64,000 nucleotides of DNA from contig CM074858.1 of the NCBI GenBank assembly GCA_037501455.1, positions 79,582,501 through 79,646,500 of the forward strand, in the 5' to 3' direction. Made by a program: the position numbers and the translations under genes. A model generated the notes under the pieces. The model worked only from the letters and a program-made list of their open reading frames with translations, was not told where the DNA came from and did no database searches. How positions within the stretch are numbered: the first letter of the stretch is position 1; every line of letters begins with the position of its first letter. This stretch comes from Lantana camara. Its lineage: Eukaryota > Streptophyta > Magnoliopsida > Lamiales > Verbenaceae. Shown piece by piece: positions 44,660 to 56,267 of this stretch.

Positions 44660-45465
44660 GTCTCTTTCCCGAATTTGATCCGGAACCTCATCCCATTGGT
44701 GCCCTAAAGACCGGATCCCTTTTATACTCTTCCTCTTGAACCAAAACCCTTTGTACAGTGTCAGCAAATGACTCAAAAATTATGACCGGTGTGCCCGTGC
44801 CTGAAATCCTGCCTCAAGCCAGCAATAAATTTCCTAGCCTTCCTCTTCTCATCACGAGTGATATGAGCAGTATATTTTCTAAGCCTATTAAACACGACGA
44901 GATATTGGGCCACCGTGCGGTTTCCTTATTTCAAATTCATAAATTCCTATTCTTTTCTTTCCCTTACCACCTCTTGCACGAAACACTCCCGAAATTCCCT
45001 TTTAAATACTTCCCATGTCACTTCTTCACCATCAACTTCCAGCTTCTCTCTTGTTCTCTCCCACCATTCATAAGCGTCGTCATCAAACTGAAAAATGGAA
45101 AATTGGCCCTTCTCCTGGGTACTGAACTCTCGGACCCCAAAAATCCTCTCTAGTCTAGTCAACCAACCCTCTGACACATAGTCATCAATAGAGCCAGAAA
45201 ACCGAGGGGGATTATAGCTCAAGAATACCCCATGTGGATCCCAGTTTTTGTTATTGTTGGGTGGCGGAACCGGTTGCTCTACTTGTTGTGGTAGGGGAGC
45301 TTGAGCTCTTCGGTGCTCAACATAATTGAAGACCGCTTTCGTAAAGTTCTCCATATTCATCGGAGGCGGTTGCGGTTGTTGTGGCTCTTGTTGTGGTGGG
45401 GATGGTGATCGGTTACGATGATGGCTTCGATCTGGAGACCTACGTCTGTCTCTTTTTGGAAGCAT
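44660..45465 (-). pseudogene. gag: Element D gag, N-terminal and capsid part
   Basis: The ATG at 45465 is about 200 bases downstream of the PBS and a good candidate for the real Gag start: a basic, Ser/Arg/Pro-rich N-terminus (MLPKRDRRRSPDRSHHRN), a Gln/Pro-rich linker, then the Gag core (WLTRLERIFGVREFSTQEKG, DDAYEWWERTREKLE, EEVTWEVFKREFRECFVQEV). After 44947 stops alternate with recognisable Gag text (GNRTVAQYLVVFNRL, HITRDEKRKARKFIAGL). This half of Gag is much less like element A's Gag than the knuckles and Pol are. Confidence 0.82.
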
Positions 45466-45660
45466 CCTATCAAAGAAAAACTGAAATGCGTGCTATTTTT
45501 AGTCCATACGTGGGATTGCAATTAATTTAAACAATCAAGAGTTAGGCACATTATCACATAAGAAATGCATATGCAACACGTTGACAAGTTGTTCCTAAAG
45601 CCGTACGACTTAGACTGACTCGACATGATACGAGACGAGAGCTCGGGTTTTGTAACCTTA

Positions 45661-45673
45661 GGCTCTGATACCA
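45661..45673 (-). other. Primer-binding site of element D
   Basis: Reverse complement is TGGTATCAGAGCC, initiator tRNA-Met type, 8 bases from the 5' LTR end at 45682. Confidence 0.9.
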
Positions 45674-45681
45674 CATAAGGA

Positions 45682-47316
45682 TGTAGCACCGTAGCGCAAG
45701 GCACCACATCCCCCGTACCGAGACCCGACCCGTATATGAAATGGAAAGTCCATACACGTGCCAAATCATGGAGAATGGGGACACAACACACACGCTATGC
45801 TAGGCGGGACTAACCCTTAAACCATTCAAACCCAATATAATATAAAATCAGAGTGATCACAAAAATACGGAAGCAAATACTAACATATATTATATACAAC
45901 GAGCCACGAAGCTCCAAAATAGATTATCAACAACATTTACACGCCATCACGGCTCAAAACATGTACGCTCAAGTCATCTTTCGTATACAAAAATCATGAT
46001 TATAAATATGAGTGTGTGATACCCAGAATAAAAGCTAGAAATAAATGCGAGACACATCGACTCGAATTCTCGTCAAGCTCCTGTCACACCTGCACAACAC
46101 AACTGAAAACAATCCGGGTTCAGTCTATAGGAGACTGGTGGGTATAAAACAGGGCATAAGTATAAATATCGCGGAATTTAAACATATACATGCAAGCCAT
46201 AATCCCGTATGAAGTTTTTTACAAAATTTCCAAAGTGGGTAAAACAAAGAAGGACATCTACGGGATTATAACTATCATATTCATTCATATTTAATCATGA
46301 GTTTCAAGGCCCAGCGAGTGGGCGTACATAATCTCCAACCTTCTCCTCGCGTATTCTTAACATGATTCATTGGTTATCATACATATATCTTTCGTGCACA
46401 TTCATATCATGATAATAATCATACATATACACCTTTTTCCTCTGGGTGGTGGATGGGTTTACAAGGCCCGACCACCTCATACATGATGGCTACTGAGGTA
46501 CATGAATCCTCAAAAGCCCGGTTAGCCTTTCCTCGTTAAAACTCCTGAACAATGTCGGTTTCGCCGTAATTTGGTTGGAACTAGCATATGGGATCACCGT
46601 CTGTCCTTGCCTCCCCGGATAGCCACATACACTAAGTTCCATGGCCCGTGTGTTCATAACATGCTCTCGCCAAAATCATAGGATATGGTTTCATAAAAGA
46701 AAGGCTTACGTTTGAAATCATTTACTCTTAAAAGACTCGATATATAAATATTCTCTTTTGGCTCAAAACATTCCAAGTAAGGGATATATCGGGTCGTTTT
46801 AGCTATTAGAAGAGAAACCCACCTTAAAAGTCAAAAAAAGAAGAGCAAGAATCTCAAGGATCGCCCTCGTCTCCGACCAAACCCGAATCTGTGCAAAAGA
46901 GGGTGAAGTGAGACTCAATAAGACCATATATGACGCTTGGTAATGAAATGAGTATGATATGATATGCATAAGAGATAATATTATGTCATGGAGACGTTCA
47001 AGTGCATGATTAATGCCTTTAAGGCATATAAACAAGCAATTCATTCATTCAAGGAAGCGTTCAAATTCATTCAAGTTCATAATTTCACATTTCATATCAA
47101 TTCAATCCAAGAATTTCATATGACAATCAAAACACGTACTATTTCATGTTTATAATTAGAAAATAGATAAATAAAAACGTTCAAGTCATGAACGAAAATT
47201 AAATAACGCGAAATAGATAACAATTAAATTCTATAATTTAAATAAATTAAATAATACTTAATATATAAAATAAATATACATATATACTTATAAATATGCA
47301 TGCAATTATATATATA
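45682..47316 (-). repeat. 5' LTR of element D, truncated by element F
   Basis: Matches 28431-30010 of the 3' LTR up to the TA-rich stretch, where element F begins at 47317. It includes the mini-exon at 46888-46823. Small indels separate the two copies: the 5' copy has a GACTGGTGGGTATAAAAC segment near 46132 that the 3' copy lacks, and a GTTCATAACATGCTC insertion near 46655. Confidence 0.88.
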
Positions 47317-48259
47317 TGTAATGGCCCAACTTTCGGCCTTCCAGGTATGAACGTCACATGTGAGTTTGAGAGTTAGAATTTAAATTAATTTGATCATTTC
47401 TTTAACTTTTCATTCCATGACATAATTTTTATAAAATTTTATTCCAAGTGTTTCTATGAAATTCATTCTAAATTGATATTTATTGCATAAATTGAACTTG
47501 AACGAAACGTGAATTAAATTCCCGAGCATGACTTAATTTCTTCTATGTCCTTATTTGATCATTTTCTTGAATTTGGGGACTTATTGCATGAATCTTGTAG
47601 TGGACTTAAGTGATCATTTATTATGGAATTGGACTCAATTGCATGACTTAATAACTTGAGGGACTTAATAGCGAATTGGAGCATTCTTTCTTACATTTAG
47701 CAGCATTCACGTACCATTTCCTTCTCTCATACAAACATTTCGTATATTTTCTCCTTTTGCTTCCATTCCATCGATCAAAAACCCTACCAAGAAGAGAAGG
47801 GGATGTTCATCATTCAAGCTTTATTTTGTGGGTTTTGTGTACATTGGATCATCATCATCATATCTCCATCTCTTCTTCCATTTCTTTCATTCAAGGTAAC
47901 TTTGGAGATGGTGTTGCATTCTTGAATCATGAATGGTAGGTAGGGTTATGATATGAATTGGTTGAAGTGTGTTTTAGTTGTTGGAAGTATGAATACTTGA
48001 TCATGGCTTGAATTTGATGTATATATATTGAAGTTTATAGTCTTGGAGCATAGGTTGACATATGGGTTTGAAATGAGTGATTTTGAAGATCAAGCTTGGA
48101 TTTAAGTGTTTATATGAGTTATTATTGAATTATAAGTATGCTAGTATGGTTATATCATGAATTATGTGCATTTGAACTTGGTTTTGAATCATTTATGATT
48201 GTAAGATTTTGGTTCGTTTTTCCCCTGCTGCTATGCTTTGTTTCTGCTGTCATTGCGTA

Positions 48260-48481
48260 ACGGGAACGACCCTTCCCGTCCTAGTTCATTCTGGGAACGA
48301 CCGTTCCCACCCCTGACAGTTGGCGCACGAGAATGGGAAAGACCGTTCCCATTTTGGTCTGTGGCCGGAACGGCAGTTCCCAGCCTCAAAATTTTTTCCA
48401 AAACTTACAGACGCGTTGGATTGAATCGGGGAGCCGGGAACGACCCTTCCCATTTCCAGTGTCAACCGGAACGGCCGTTCC
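48260..48481 (+). repeat. Six-unit GGGAAC/GTTCCC palindrome array in LTR F
   Basis: Units: ACGGGAA/CGACCC/TTCCCGT (48260-48279); TGGGAAC/GACC/GTTCCCA (48292-48309); AATGGGAA/AGACCG/TTCCCATT (48332-48353); GGAAC/GGCA/GTTCC (48367-48380); GGGAA/CGACCC/TTCCC (48436-48451); GGAAC/GGCC/GTTCC (48468-48481). Flanking bases vary but stay complementary in the first three units. Confidence 0.9.
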
Positions 48482-48708
48482 CATCCTCCAGAGGGTTTTG
48501 TCAATTTTCTGCATAAAATGTAACTTTCCAAATCCGTTTCTAATGCCATAATTGATCGATACGTGTTATTATATGCTCATTTTATGCATGAATATGATCA
48601 TATCATTCCATAAATTGTCAATGCATGATATATTGTTCATGATCACGCCGTTCGTCCTAATTGGTACATTTGAGTCGTGTCTCACGGGCAATTATCTTTC
48701 TTGCACAG

Positions 48709-48773
48709 ACCACCTTCCTGGTGATGAGGAGCAGGCCCCGTGAGCCGTATCCTTGTTTATTTTGGTCACGCAG
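48709..48773 (+). other. Candidate LTR mini-exon (element F)
   Basis: A 65-bp segment between TTATCTTTCTTGCACAG and CACGCAG|GTGAGG, both strong splice-site matches. Confidence 0.62.
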
Positions 48774-48935
48774 GTGAGGTTTAATTTCTAGATATATAGA
48801 ACCTTACAACCGTTACGTGGATTTCGGCCAAAATGTATTAATATATCTATAGATTTTCATAAACCTCAAATGATTTCAAAATCCACCGAGTCTACTGTAC
48901 TGAATTGACCGTATTTTTGGCGAGTATACTGTATT

Positions 48936-51836
48936 TGTAACACCCCGGAGCGAAGGGCACCATATCCCCCCGCACCATAGCCCATCAAAGGCCAAATGAA
49001 TCATAATTCATACAAAGCTTATACATAGTACCATACTTATACATATTTATACGTAGTACCGTATTTATAAATAGTACCAAAACTGGAAAGTAAAGATGTA
49101 AGGATGCAAAAGACTTCTCTAACAAACTCGAATGACTCAAAGTAAAAGACCACCGCCTAGCACGAACCGAACTCCTGCACCTGCAAACTCAAAAACAAAG
49201 GGGGAAAAGAAAACAACAAAGAGGGGTCAGTCCTAAAGACTGGTAAGGGGGCTAACACGTGCACCCATACATAAATATAGAGCATAGCATATACAAAACT
49301 TAGAGTGTTCATGAACCGGGCGTGGTTTTTGCAATCCAAATCATTTTAACATGTGATAACATATATATAGAAAGGTTTAGGGCCGAAGGCCAAAATCAAC
49401 CAATTTTACTAATTGAAAATCCGCTCCCGTTTCACGAACCATAGGCAAAAGCAAAACACACACACACACACCACTCGGCGAGTACGAGTGCACAACCATC
49501 CTCCTTCACAAGGTAAAACTCGAAAGTTAACACAAACGAAGCCATAAAGCAAACACATACACATACCTCTTCTCCAGGGATGGAAGGGTGGCCCTCTTTC
49601 ACATCCATCACGCTTATATCTCAGGGTCGTAAGTTTCATGACACTCACGCCCAAGGATTCTATCCCCCACTAACCTCCTAGTGGGTTTCGGGTTGATCCT
49701 ATCGATGTGGAGTCCATACTTGGGGAGTAACCCGATGCCGTCCCGGGGCTCCTTTGTACAAAACTACGGGGCCCAACACAAAAATGACACACACTTAACA
49801 CGCTTATAAAAAGGCTTATCTTTCAAAGCCAATCTCGCTGAAGCTTATCACACGCACACCAACCCTTTTTCAAAACAAAGGAACGAAAATATAGCTTACT
49901 TATATATAAAAGGATTTTTCAAACATTTCATAACAAGAGGGCCAATTCCCACAAAATACATATCAAACACGTATCTATATACATATACGTATACATAGGT
50001 CGCATGCGGGCTTAAAACATATTTAGGGTTGTAGGTCGTGATAACTAAAAGAAAGAAACCTCACCTTGCTGACCAAACCGACGAAACAAACTAAAACCCT
50101 TCTAAGAGACCACCTCTTCAACCACGGGGCAAACCCAAAAGCAAATCAAAGGTCACAAGACAAACTTAAACTCAAAATGAACCAAACAGACGCTCGACCT
50201 ATGAATATGGATGCTAATGATGCATAAAGATTGAGATGAAGTAGCACTTAGATCACATGAGTTCATATTAGATCATATCAAATCATAATTCACATATTTC
50301 ACGTCAAACAAGTTCACAAACTTCATGCAATACACATAACACATTATATAACACGTTAACAAATCATTCATATCATAAAAGAATCAAAGAGATATCGCAT
50401 GAGGCAAAGAAATAAGGTATTCAATCAAACACGTACGTTAGAGAGCAATTAGAGCATATCAAGTCATATATTGCACCTAAGAGCATCGAATTACTTCATA
50501 AATTGAATATAAGAGTCATAACATATCATATTATAACATAGAGCAATCACTCATGTGTTTGAATTACACAAACAAGGCAAAAGAATGCAAGCAAGCACCA
50601 AATGTAACATTTAAACATTCTTGCAAGTACGTCACATTTGCACTAATTAAACAAGGTCTTAAAATTAAAATAATTAATTAAACATATTATATACTAACAT
50701 ATTAACATATTGGGATCATAATTGGGGTGGCAGAAATCACTTAATAACACAAACGAAGCAAGAAACGAACAACGAAATGAAACTGGAAACGAAACAAACA
50801 TAACACACGAAACACACATCAAAAGAGAGGGGGTAACAAGGGTTAACAAACCCAAGGCAACCCCCATTAACAAGGTCAGGAGGCAAAGGGATCCAGCAGC
50901 TATGGGGGTAACGGGCGTTACCCCCACAAAGCTTCCACGGGTTAACGCCTGTTAACGGGCACAAATCATCATCTTCGTCGCGCAGCAGCAGCTCTGTTCC
51001 TTCATTTCCATGGTAGCAGCAACAAGGGCTCGCACACAGAAGCAAAGGCAGCCAAAAGACAAGGAAAAACTAGCAAAAAACATCACACAACAACCACCAA
51101 ACACGAACAAACAAAGGACCAACAAGAATGAAGGCAAGAGATGCACAAATTCAAACATTCTTCAAGCTTTTATGGAGTTCATCAGTGGTGGTTCGATTCT
51201 CAGCATATTTTCCAAAAAATTATTGCGTACAAATGAAACATATAAGTTATATAGATCACATAACACTTATCAATTCACGAAATGATCCAAGAAAATGGAA
51301 GAACTCATCAAATATATCATATGACCTAACTATTCATCACAACAACCATAACATGCTCTAATGTTCAACAACATGGACAAAATCATATGCAAAAGAAAGG
51401 TAAGAAGATGGAGATCACAAATATGTACTCACCTTTCAAATTTGAGGCGAATCGGAGGTCAACCGAACAAGAAACTCCAAGTTGTGAATAGTGCCAGCTC
51501 CTCTTCTCTTTTCTTCCCTTTTTCCTCTGGTTTTCTGCCCTTGCTTGCTTTCCTTGGCTGCTGGTCCGAAATGGGAGAGGTAGGGATGGATAGAGGGTTT
51601 AATAAGGGTCATATGGGCTCAAAAATGGCTTGACTCGGATAAGAAACGGGTCGGTTATTAGCAAAACGGGCGAGAGTGGCGAATCTGTCACACTAGTCGC
51701 GTTTCGGGCAAAAATCGGAGTATCAAACGGGCTTAGAAAAATTTGAGGCCAAGTTCTCTAGCTTTCATTCTTCTTTATGAGTCTTACGCCACTCCCAGAA
51801 TTCAAATTCGAATTCCTGATCTCAAGTTACGTTACA
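48936..51836 (-). repeat. Solo LTR L (minus strand), inserted in LTR F
   Basis: Left end TGTAACACCCCGG, right end GTTACGTTACA, TSD GTATT at 48931-48935 and 51837-51841. On the minus strand: donor AAAG|GTGAGT near 51452, palindromes at 50840-50956, and donor CAAG|GTGAGG at 50065/50064. The minus-strand 5' end reads TGTAACGTAACTTGAG; in related LTRs a ...TGTAACTTAAGCTCGGG motif lies roughly 350-400 bp inside the LTR, so the 5' part seems deleted. Confidence 0.87.
50840..50956 (-). repeat. Inverted-repeat cluster in solo LTR L
   Basis: Plus-strand reading: GGGTT/AACA/AACCC (50840-50853), GGGGGTAAC/GGGC/GTTACCCCC with 9-bp arms (50904-50925), and GTTAAC/GCCT/GTTAAC (50941-50956). Confidence 0.85.
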
Positions 51837-51841
51837 GTATT

Positions 51842-52717
51842 ACACTGTGGGCCCGAGGGTAGTGGCTTGAGCCAACCGGGAAAGCATGGGCTGATGGGTA
51901 ACTCTAGCGCTATCCTTACCATTTTGGGATGACCTGTGAATCCACTAGGAGATTAGTGGAGGAAGGAGTTCCGGGCTTAGGGATTCATGTACCCTCTTCT
52001 CACACTAACTGGATGGTTGGGCCTTGCAAACCTACCATCACCCGGAGGAAGAAGGGACTGAAACTGCTACTAAATGTACTGCCTGTAATAACTTACTTGA
52101 TCACTTAAATTATTGATAACCTAATTATTGTACATAGTCGGAGTAAGGTTGGAGAATTTCCCTCACTCGTCGGGCTACTGATTGACTGAAATTGATATAA
52201 TTGTTAAACCTGATAGTTGTAACCTCGGGCGATATTATATCTTATTTTCTTAAATTGTAATGTTTTACAAGATATTACCCGAGATTATAACTTGCATGTA
52301 GGTACGCATATTTTTACTTAAACCCCTCCCTTAATCTGTTGTAGACTGACGCCTCAATCTTTCAGTTTTGCAGGTGCGTACCAGGCGGGAATTAGAGTCG
52401 AGTCTTGTCTTTAATTTTGGTCTAACACACTTTACCTTCATATTATGTTCATGTATTGATACCTATGATATTTTGGCATGTCTAATGGAATACTTGGGAG
52501 ATGATAATGTATTGATATATATGATAGATAGTGTGCTTTTGGATACTTGATATTTGATAATGAAAGTTATGCTTCCCTCTTTTATTGTTCTGAATTGATT
52601 GTTTGGTTTGGGGTTAATCCCACCTAGCTATTGTCGGGTTTTTCTGGTTCATGTATGGATTGTCCAATTCAGAGCTATAGTGCAGGGGATGTGGTGCCTA
52701 GCGTTCCGGGTGCTACA
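51842..52717 (+). repeat. 5' LTR of element F, second part
   Basis: Resumes after L with a GGGCCCGAGGGTAGTGGCTTG block found also in LTR A. Acceptor TTTTGCAG ends at 52373. A weak form of the complementary pair is near 52383 and 52618. It ends GGGTGCTACA. Net LTR length about 2.5 kb. Confidence 0.86.
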
Positions 52718-52725
52718 TCCTAAGG

Positions 52726-52738
52726 TGGTATCAGAGCT
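52726..52738 (+). other. Primer-binding site of element F
   Basis: TGGTATCAGAGCT, initiator tRNA-Met type, 8 bases after the LTR end. Confidence 0.9.
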
Positions 52739-52978
52739 CGGTTGCAAAACTGGGTCTCTAGTGTCGTGTCTTGTGAGTCTAGGTTACACGACATAGGAAT
52801 TAATTGGCAACTTGAGAGTCTTGCATCGTTATTTGAATTATTTGAACCTATCTGAATACTTGAATTATTTGAATCTATTTGAATTCTTTGAATTATGTGA
52901 TTTATGTGCAATTTGAGAATTATTTGCACACATTTGCACCTACTAATTGAACATGCATATTAGTGACTTGATTTCAGG

Positions 52979-54040
52979 ATGGCTCGCGATAGACATCACC
53001 GTGATTGTTCTCCGGGACATCGTCATCATTTCCTCCACCTCCTCAGGCTCAGCCCAGAACTTTATGAACCTAGTGGTTGGGCTTATTGATCAGAGGCTCC
53101 AGGAGTATGTTCCTCCAGCACCACCCGTTCCACCTCCACAGCCGGGGGCACAGATTTCAGCTGTATTCAGGGAGTTTCAGAATCAACACCCACCAAAGTT
53201 ATTTAAAGGAAATGATATTTAGGCCGAGCAGTGACTTAGAGAGGTTGAGAGAATTTGGGAGGTCATTCCTTGTGAGTCCCAAGAGAAAGCCCATTGTACC
53301 ATTTCTTTGATTCAGGGCGAGGCATATTCTTGGTGGGAGAGTGAAAGGATTATACTAGATGCCACTGGTGAGGAAGTTACTTGGGAGGTTTTCACCCGGG
53401 AGTTCAGAAACAAGTTCATTCCTCCATCTTCTCACACCCGAAGATTAAAGAAGTTCACTGAATTGAAGCAGGGAAACAGGTTTGTTTCGGAGTATATCGT
53501 CGAGTTTGAGAGATTGTCCCGCTATGCCCCTAATATAGCGAGTGATGATTTCCATAAGGCAATGTAGTTTGTTCAGGGCCTTAGACCAGATATTTAGACA
53601 ACGATTGAGGCGGTCAACACGATCACTTGGTTGAAGGCTACTACAAAGGCATTGAAGGTCGAGGATTCAGTGAATGCAAGGCGATCTACTTATCGCTCAG
53701 GTTCGAGTTCAGGCTCCGTATAGGGTTTTAGAGGTTCAGGTTTCGGTTCTAGTTCGGGCACGAGGCCTATGACTTATTCTTCTCTACCACCAGCTCCGAA
53801 GGGCCCGGGGAAGAAGCCCCAACCCACGGGACCCATGTTTAGAGCTCCAGGTGTGCCAGCTTTGCGACCACCACCCGAGAGGCCTGCATGTACCATCTGT
53901 GGCCAGACTACACATACCTTTGATAACTGCAGGAGGCGTTTGGGTTTATGTTTGATTTGTGGGAGTACCGAGCACATGGTAGATGGATGTCCAGATTACA
54001 GGATGACGCCACCTAGGGGTCAAAGACCACTGATTATTTG
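52979..54040 (+). pseudogene. gag: Element F gag with two zinc knuckles
   Basis: The ATG at 52979 starts a basic, His/Arg-rich N-terminus (MARDRHHRD) as expected for this Gag family. The frame is soon lost and continues in another: GLIDQRLQEYVPPAPPVPPP, FREFQNQHPPKLFKGNDI, WEVIPCESQEKAHCTISLIQ, GEAYSWWES, FTREFRNKFIPPSS. Stops: TAG 53220-53222, TGA 53232-53234, TAG 53565-53567, TAG 53595-53597. Two complete knuckles follow (CTICGQTTHTFDNC and CLICGSTEHMVDGC, from 53889). It is closer to element A's Gag than to element D's. Confidence 0.87.
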
Positions 54041-54672
54041 ATCCGGGAGCTACACACTCCTTTCTCTCGAGTGCTATATCTGTTTCATTGCTTTTGCCTG
54101 TTATTCGCTCTCTTGTATGTTATGTGGTTAGTACTCCTTTCGGTAGTAGTATAGAATCTGATGGGGTGTTCAGAGAGGTTCCGATGAGTATCGAGGGTCG
54201 AGTTTTCTTGATAGACATCATTGAGATGCCGATGACTCGCTACGGATCTATCTTGGGCATGGATTGGTTGTACAAAAATTGTGCCACGGTTGATTGCAGG
54301 GCAAAGAGAGTTCAGTTGGGGTCAGATTTGACAGTGGGTTAGAGTTCTAAGACTGTGCCCCTACTTTCGTTCGCAGAAGCTCAGAAATTAGTTCGAGAGG
54401 CAGATACGGGTTTTATTGCATATATTCTCAACAAGCCCAAGGATCAGATTAAGTTGGAAGAAACGGAAGTAGTGAAGGAATTTCCTGAGGTCTTTCCAGA
54501 GAAATTAGATTCTTTACCTCCAGATTGGGAAATTGAGTTTGTGATCGATTTGTACCCTAATGCAGAGCCATACTCCAAGACTCCGTATCGGATGCCTCCG
54601 GCCGAGTTGAAAGAGTTGAAGACTCAACTTGATGCGTTGTTGGAGATTGGGCACATTAGACCGAGTTCTTCT
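54020..54672 (+). pseudogene. pol: Element F protease and start of RT, truncated by element G
   Basis: After the knuckles (RGQRPLI) the text passes almost directly into the protease active site LFDPGATHSF, read in a different frame. About 40 residues present in element A between these points are missing, so a deletion fused them. The protease continues with GSILGMDWLYKNCATVDC, then a stop near 54340. Next is the linker VPLLSFAEAQKLVREADTGF, VFPEKLDSLPPDWEIEFVID and TPYRMPPAELKELKTQLDAL. Pol ends at 54672 (IRPSS), where G is inserted. Confidence 0.86.
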
Positions 54673-55826
54673 TGTTAGGAATAGTGCCCTAGAAAGCCGA
54701 TTCGACGTAATCTGCTTTGGGACTTTTCTTGTATCACAGACAATCTTTGAATAATATACGATTAATTATAGGCAAACACTTCTTTATATGCCAATATGTG
54801 TTTTGTGTGTTTCCATTACGTGCGCGTGTATGAGAACTCCCCTAATCCTGATGACTTTAGGACTCTACCATTTAGGTGAAATGGTTCATGAAACGAGCCC
54901 TATATCACATAAGTCATGATTAGTAAAATACTCCAAGCCGATGAGTCCTACAGACAGTGGGAGTGTCAACCTGACTCCTCTAAGGCTTGCTTGTGGGATC
55001 ACGCCCTTAAGAAGGACCACCTTGTTTCATGGAGGTGCAAAATGTATAGTTGATACGTGCGTGATATATGAGGGTGCTTACTTTAATAAGTAAGTTCACT
55101 GAGGTGCCCCATGTGAGAACATTCCTAAATGGGAAAGGAAGTTTCTATTTCAGGAAATGGAAACTTCCAGATTAGGAAATATCTCACGAGTCATTGATGT
55201 GATTAATTGATCCTTAGACTTGAGGTTCCATGTTACTTTATGAGTTAACTCTATAGTCTTTGGTATAAGCTTTAAAGGGTGTCGCCTTAGACAACTGATT
55301 CAAAGCTTATGCTGGGGCTGCACAAGTGACTCATGAAAGTGAATGAGAATCAAGAAAGGACCTACACTTGCATTTGCAAGGTGATCTCTTATTGTGTAAG
55401 TCATTCATATGCCATATGGAGTCCTTGGCCAAGGCAGTAGATCAAGACATCAAGAAAAGGGTTTCTTGGATTGAGATCAAATGGATATGAAATGCACTTT
55501 AGCTTTAAGACCAGATTATTAGGGTTCTAATTATTCCCTTACCCTAGATCATGGTTGAGAGATAGTAAGTAGGAGGATTGTATCTCACATGAATCAATGA
55601 CTTAAAGGTTCTGTCGAATCCGAACATTCCAATTCAGCTAGGGGTTAAACACCTGTTGCTAGACTATGGTCGTTTAATCTGTGGACTGATTAATTAATTA
55701 GTGAATTAATTAATTAGGGTCACTGCTAATTGAATTGAGAACCTAGAGGGTCACACACAACAACTTGGTTACATGAGTTGAGGCTTTAAAATGATTAAAC
55801 GAGTTAATCAAGCCAAGAGGGTTCCA

Positions 55827-55902
55827 CACGTGTGAAACCACACGTGTGGCTCACGTGAGTGACACGTGTCATTGTGACACGTGTCACACACGTGTATAAA
55901 TA
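55827..55902 (+). promoter_or_regulatory. Six CACGTG (G-box) motifs before a TATA-like element
   Basis: CACGTG cores start at 55827, 55841, 55852, 55863, 55878 and 55889. TATAAATA is at 55895-55902. G-boxes of the ACACGTGT/ACGTG type are bound by plant bZIP and bHLH factors in abscisic-acid, light and stress responses. The 3' LTR carries the same set starting at 63342. Transcriptional activity is inferred. Confidence 0.75.
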
Positions 55903-56241
55903 TATGTGTATATTTATTTATGTATTAAACAATTAATGTGATTAATTATTTAATAGACTTTGGTTTAATTTTGAATTAAAAAGAAAGTCTTATTTTGGAG
56001 AAAAATAATCTAGTTAATTAATTATGAATTAATTAATTAGATAAAATAAGTTATTTATTTTAAATAAATAAAGTATAAAATTATCCAAAAATAGTTTGGA
56101 TATTTTTAGCTCTCTTGAAAGTTGATTTGAATTAGAATTCAAAGTCAAAGTCAAAATTACTTGATGATCAAGTAATAGGAGAGAGAGAGAGACCAAAATC
56201 CTAGCCCATTAAGGACTAGGAATTTCGTCCCTCCCCTTTCT

Positions 56242-56267
56242 TATATATAGGGGAGCTCATGCTCCCC
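56242..56267 (+). promoter_or_regulatory. TATA box followed by GGGGAGC hairpin in LTR G
   Basis: TATATATA (56242-56249) is followed at once by GGGGAGC/TCAT/GCTCCCC (56250-56267), a perfect 7-bp stem. A start site 25-35 bases after the TATA would fall at or just after the hairpin. The 3' LTR copy begins at 63757. Confidence 0.65.

Larger units (their letters stand above)
28431..47316 (-). mobile_element. Element D: minus-strand Ty3/gypsy chromovirus, with H nested in pol and F in the 5' LTR
   Basis: Read on the minus strand: 5' LTR (from 47316 down to 45682, cut by element F), PBS (45661-45673), gag, zinc knuckles, protease, RT, RNase H, integrase, chromodomain-like end, PPT (about 31724-31737) and 3' LTR (31722-28431, 3292 bp). 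Pol is close to that of element A. It is inserted in element E; left flank ATAGC (28426-28430), with the partner TSD off-window. Element H (33264-42447) splits pol. Confidence 0.9.
47317..48935 (+). repeat. 5' LTR of element F, first part
   Basis: It starts TGTAATGGCCCAAC. Donor TCAAG|GTAACT at 47895/47896; a six-unit palindrome array (48260-48481); acceptor TTGCACAG, mini-exon 48709-48773 and donor GCAG|GTGAGG. It is cut by solo LTR L after TSD GTATT (48931-48935). Small open frames around 48238-48551 run through the palindromes and are not genes. Confidence 0.87.
47317..54672 (+). mobile_element. Element F: plus-strand Ty3/gypsy chromovirus, 5' part
   Basis: 5' LTR (47317-52717, split by solo LTR L), PBS (52726-52738), gag, zinc knuckles, protease and the first residues of RT, where element G is inserted at 54673. 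It is inserted in element D's 5' LTR. The rest of F should lie right of the window. Confidence 0.88.

Noticed and set aside
51361..51633. 90-codon open frame near the end of solo LTR L
   Set aside because: It lies on the strand opposite to the LTR, spans the donor-like region and has no recognisable domain.
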